The notes under the pieces: generated by a model
Databases searched by the model: none
Told to the model about the DNA's origin: nothing
What the model saw: the letters and a program-made list of their open reading frames with translations, nothing else
Program-made: the position numbers and the translations under genes
Source: Thauera sp.
GTDB lineage: Bacteria > Pseudomonadota > Gammaproteobacteria > Burkholderiales > Rhodocyclaceae
Length of the DNA: 64,000 nt
Assembly (NCBI GenBank): GCA_017302295.1
Contig: JAFLDS010000001.1
Location: 186,001-250,000 of the forward strand
Direction of reading: 5' to 3'
Shown: positions 59,928-64,000 of the stretch, piece by piece
Position numbering within the stretch: position 1 is the stretch's first letter
Layout: the number at the start of each line of letters is the position of its first letter

Positions 59928-60686
59928 ATGACAATCGAATCGCCTCAATCGTTCGTTGTCCGCGAGGAGTGTCAGAAGGTCGCGTCGCAGAATGGCTTCC
60001 GTCGCGTTCTCGGGGAAGAAGCGGGTTGGGCGGCTTTCGGCTCGACCACCGCTAGGGGCTCAATTTTTGTTGCTGCTACAACACCGTCAGGGCCGTGGTT
60101 TCTCGCCCTCGACCATTTTGGTGTCATCCAAGAACTGGGTTTACCCGCCGCCGACGTTCCCGGTCCCGGCCACGCTCGTTATTGTTTCGAGGCTCTAGGA
60201 GCACTCTACGCGGTGCTGCGTCGCGTATATGAATTGAGTGTCAGCCTGCCTGATGCACCGCTACGGGAGTTTGAGCGTTGCGTCTCAGATCTGCCCCGAA
60301 CAACCGAGGCCGAACGGCTTGTAGTGCAGAGGATCGGCCAGGACATATTTCGGGCGCGTCTGATGGATTACTGGCAGGGACGCTGCCCCCTTACTGGTAT
60401 CTCCGATGCGGCCCTTCTGCGCGCCTCGCACATCGTCCCATGGGCGGACTGCGAAAGTGATGCCGAGCGGCTTGATGTGCACAACGGACTCCTTCTGTCG
60501 GCCCTATGGGATGCCGCCTTCGACCGCGCGCTTGTAACCTTCGACGACGAGGGCAAACCAGAACTCTCGCCAGCCCTGAGCGAACCTGCACGGAGCGAAT
60601 TGCGCTGGTGCTCGCCGATCTCGCTTAACGACGAACATCGGCGGAGGCTGGCCCGTCATCGCGAGCGGTTGCAAGCGTCTGGGTAG
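59928..60686 (+). CDS. HNH endonuclease (HNH_2 type), last gene of the DISARM-like operon
   Basis: A 252-residue protein with AAAGGAGG 11 bases upstream of its ATG. The HNH_2 domain occupies about 145-205: WQGRCPLTGISDAALLRASH, then HIVPWADC, LDVHNGLLLSALWDAAFD. The conserved His (ASHIVPW), Asn (HNGLLLS) and Asp (DAAFD) are present. The N-terminal 140 residues are a separate unknown domain. It is probably the nuclease effector acting with the adjacent Rad50-like ATPase. Confidence 0.87.
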   Translation: MTIESPQSFVVREECQKVASQNGFRRVLGEEAGWAAFGSTTARGSIFVAATTPSGPWFLALDHFGVIQELGLPAADVPGPGHARYCFEALGALYAVLRRVYELSVSLPDAPLREFERCVSDLPRTTEAERLVVQRIGQDIFRARLMDYWQGRCPLTGISDAALLRASHIVPWADCESDAERLDVHNGLLLSALWDAAFDRALVTFDDEGKPELSPALSEPARSELRWCSPISLNDEHRRRLARHRERLQASG

Positions 60687-61043
60687 CGGGTTGTTTCGAA
60701 GAGGCAGCGCGCGCGGCTCATGTGGCGGTGGGGCGGCCGTGACGGTACAGTTCACAGGTCGCCACTAACCCCGGCGTATCGGGCGGGGAATCGGCGGGGT
60801 CGATTTGAGTGGCCTTGCGCGGGCTTCCTGGCCGGGCTTGGCGATAGATGGCGGAAGGTGCTTCTCAGAGATCTGGTCAAAAAACCCAATGCTTTCAAGA
60901 GCGGCGTTTTCTGACGGTGTGCATGACGGTATAGAAGTCTGAGGAAATTATTTTAATGAATGAAATCAACGCGATGTGTCGATAGGAAATAATCGAGTGG
61001 GAGTGATCCAAAGGCGCAGCCGCTGAGGTCAACGACCACCCAC
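60687..61043. other. Intergenic end of the defence island; no gene seen
   Basis: About 360 bases between the convergent HNH and acyl-carrier-like genes. The stretch 60930-61010 is AT-richer than its surroundings (GGAAATTATTTTAATGAATG). No terminator with a T-run, no tRNA and no att-like repeat was recognised. The right end of the mobile element could lie here. Confidence 0.45.
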
Positions 61044-61077
61044 AACGCGGCTTCAGCCCGAATGCCGAAGCCGCGTT
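61044..61077 (-). terminator. Perfect 11-bp inverted repeat spanning the end of the acyl-carrier gene
   Basis: AACGCGGCTTC (61044-61054) and GAAGCCGCGTT (61067-61077), with a 12-base loop, enclose the stop codon at 61053-61055. No T-run follows. It probably stabilises or terminates the minus-strand transcript. Confidence 0.5.
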
Positions 61078-61289
61078 GCGATCAGCTCGTTGAGCTGCCC
61101 GAGCGTCGTCACTTCGTTGAGCGCGCCATAGCCGAGCAACACGCCGAACGCGTCTTCGATGCCATAGACGAGCGCCAGCGCGGCAAAGGAGTCCCAGTGG
61201 AGCAGCGTGCGAAATTCGGTGGATTCGCTCAGGGACTCCGGCGGGATGTTGAAAGCCCTGGCTGCTGTTTCGATCAGTTTTACGGGCAT
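61053..61289 (-). CDS. Acyl carrier protein-like protein
   Basis: A 78-residue protein beginning MPVKLIETAARAFNIPPESL with the phosphopantetheine site in WDSFAALALVYGIEDAFGV (Ser near 31). This is the ACP/PP-binding fold, with Ser in a DSF rather than DSL context. Stand-alone carrier proteins like this serve small biosynthetic pathways; the partner genes are not visible here. It follows the DUF5368-like gene by 76 bases on the same strand. Confidence 0.82.
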   Translation of the reverse strand: MPVKLIETAARAFNIPPESLSESTEFRTLLHWDSFAALALVYGIEDAFGVLLGYGALNEVTTLGQLNELIATRLRHSG

Positions 61290-61365
61290 TGCGTCTGATC
61301 CTCGTCTCTGGGGCGGCGACTGGCGACGGCACCGGTCTTGAGCGATTGCATTTTGCTCGGACGTC

Positions 61366-61722
61366 TCACGCGGTGGATCTCCTGCCAGGCGCCAGCCAGC
61401 CCAGAACGGCATAGACGACGATGACCGTCCCGATGAGGCCGGCGCCATAAACCAGTCCGATCAGGAACCAGTCTGCCGGGCCGCCCGCGTCGGTGAAGCC
61501 GGACGACGACACCTTCGCCATCAGGACCAGGGCCAGCACCCCGCCGAACAGGCCGAGGATTTCGGACACGAAAAGCCGGCGGGTCACGATGCCATGCTCT
61601 CTCACGAGCAACACCACGAAAGCGAGCGTGGCGACGACCGCAAGCGCGATCAGGATCCACAGCAGGGGGCCCATCATTTCCTCGAACACCGCGAGGAAAG
61701 TCAGCGGATCGAATTCATTCAT
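61366..61722 (-). CDS. DUF5368-like integral membrane protein
   Basis: From the ATG at 61722, 118 residues with three membrane segments: about 19-40 (LLWILIALAVVATLAFVVLL), 50-68 and 85-107. The pattern matches DUF5368-type proteins that I associate with sulfide:quinone-reductase-like flavoproteins in proteobacteria; the gene is 11 bases downstream of such a gene here. The function is unknown, possibly membrane docking or electron transfer. The family name is from recall. Confidence 0.7.
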   Translation of the reverse strand: MNEFDPLTFLAVFEEMMGPLLWILIALAVVATLAFVVLLVREHGIVTRRLFVSEILGLFGGVLALVLMAKVSSSGFTDAGGPADWFLIGLVYGAGLIGTVIVVYAVLGWLAPGRRSTA

Positions 61723-61733
61723 GTTCGTCTCCT

Positions 61734-62408
61734 TCAGGCGCGGCCGCGCAGCATGCTGAGGTAGGTGGGCTTGAGCGCCATCGTCTTCATCACCCAGGTG
61801 ACCCAGAGTTCCGCCAACGGCGCGATCACGCCAGGGAAGGAGGGCACCAGGTTGTCCTTGTAGTCGAACTCGACCAGCATCGCACGGCCGAGGCGGGTGA
61901 TCAGCGGGCACGAGGTGTAGCCGCCATAAACCGAGGCGGATTCCTTCCCCGCGAGGCTGGCGACGAGATGGTCGACGACGACCGGCACCTGCCACTTCAC
62001 GCTGGCCGCAGTCTTGCCTTTGGGCACACCCGCGACATCACCGATCGCGAAGACGTTGTTGAAACGCTTGTGGCGCAGATTGTCGCGGTTGACCTCGATC
62101 CAGCCGTCGCTCTTCCACGGTCCGTCCTGCCACGGCAGCGGGCTGTTGCGCACTGCGTCGGGCGCGCGCATCGGCGGGATCACGTTGATGAAGTCGTAGC
62201 CCGTCTCCACGGCTCCGGTCGGTGTCTTGAAGGTGGCGACGCGGCGGCCCAGGTCGATGGACTCCAGTACAAGGTCGTAGCGCACCTTGATCTTGCGCTC
62301 CTCGAACAGCATGCGGACCTTTTCGGACACGATGGGCACGCTGAACAGCGCCTTGTTGTGGGCGTTGTAGAGGATCTCCTCCTTGCGTTCGCCGCCGCAA
62401 ACGTGCGA
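61734..62408 (-). pseudogene. 5'-truncated sulfide:quinone-reductase-like FAD oxidoreductase
   Basis: The frame is open from 62408 to 61734 (225 codons) and recognisable from GGERKEEILYNAHNKALFSV onward. It includes the FAD-binding segment FAIGDVAG and the C-terminal PLAELWVTWVMKTMALKP region of type II NADH/sulfide:quinone reductases. The N-terminal half with the Rossmann GxGxxG motif, roughly 180 residues, is absent. An in-frame TGA (62411-62409) and AT-rich DNA precede it. The remaining part has a GTG (62339) that could start a shorter peptide, but a working enzyme is unlikely. Confidence 0.85.

Positions 62409-64000
<1,592 letters not shown>

Overview
The window (about 63-65% GC by eye, compact alphaproteobacterial gene style) looks like most of an integrative and conjugative element, or a related repA/parA plasmid, from a sphingomonad-type alphaproteobacterium (Sphingomonas, Sphingobium, Novosphingobium or relatives). 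The host assignment is inference. It rests on a Trb-type transfer operon with the alternative TrbK, a relaxase of the large DUF3363-like kind, two DUF736 genes, DUF2840, DUF2285/DUF6499-like, DUF2493, DUF6117, DUF932 and strawberry-notch genes, an ensemble typical of such elements. No integrase, tRNA or att site is visible, so at least one element end lies outside the window.

Layout. 1-10095 (minus): a Trb type IV secretion operon in the order traG, RHH protein, trbB-C-D-E-J-K-L-F-G, with trbG cut by the window edge. 10242-11396: an epoxide hydrolase, a likely metabolic passenger. 11515-17992 (minus): relaxase, a candidate oriT, transglycosylase, DUF736, TraF protease, DUF2840, RHH protein, ParA, an iteron-like array, RepA and a small HTH protein. 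18131-34712 (mostly minus): the accessory backbone, with a frameshifted DUF6499/DUF2285 gene, regulators, a second DUF736 gene, small membrane proteins, a DUF2493 (SLOG) protein, a Toprim protein, a 1442-residue strawberry-notch-like helicase with a methyltransferase-like front half, ArdB antirestriction, a large ParB-like protein and a DUF932 protein. Four of these genes are preceded by related leader sequences.

35023-60686 (all plus) is a 25.7 kb defence island. It has five parts: (i) a PD-(D/E)xK-like gene followed by an unrecognised, tightly packed four-gene operon containing a second PD-(D/E)xK-like protein and a HEAGH metallopeptidase-like protein; (ii) an AbiE toxin-antitoxin pair; (iii) a Hachiman pair, HamA nuclease and HamB helicase; (iv) a 25-codon relic of another AbiEii gene; (v) a five-gene cluster of a 1724-residue DUF1998-type helicase, a DrmD-like SNF2 helicase, an Eco57I/PglX-like adenine methyltransferase, a Rad50-like ATPase with a CxxC hook, and an HNH endonuclease. 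Part (v) resembles class 1 DISARM in its DrmD and methyltransferase, but has no separate DrmA and DrmB and no PLD protein DrmC. It ends in an ATPase/HNH pair reminiscent of Septu. Parts (i) and (v) are the best candidates for undescribed biology.

61044-64000: probably other DNA beyond the island, with an acyl-carrier-like protein, a DUF5368-like membrane protein and a 5'-truncated sulfide:quinone-reductase-like flavoprotein (all minus). An AT-rich break follows, then katG on the plus strand, cut by the window end.

How it fits together: RepA, ParA and ParB-like proteins would maintain the element; relaxase, TraG, TraF and Trb proteins would transfer it; ArdB would protect it from host restriction on entry; and the island would protect the host from phages and other elements.
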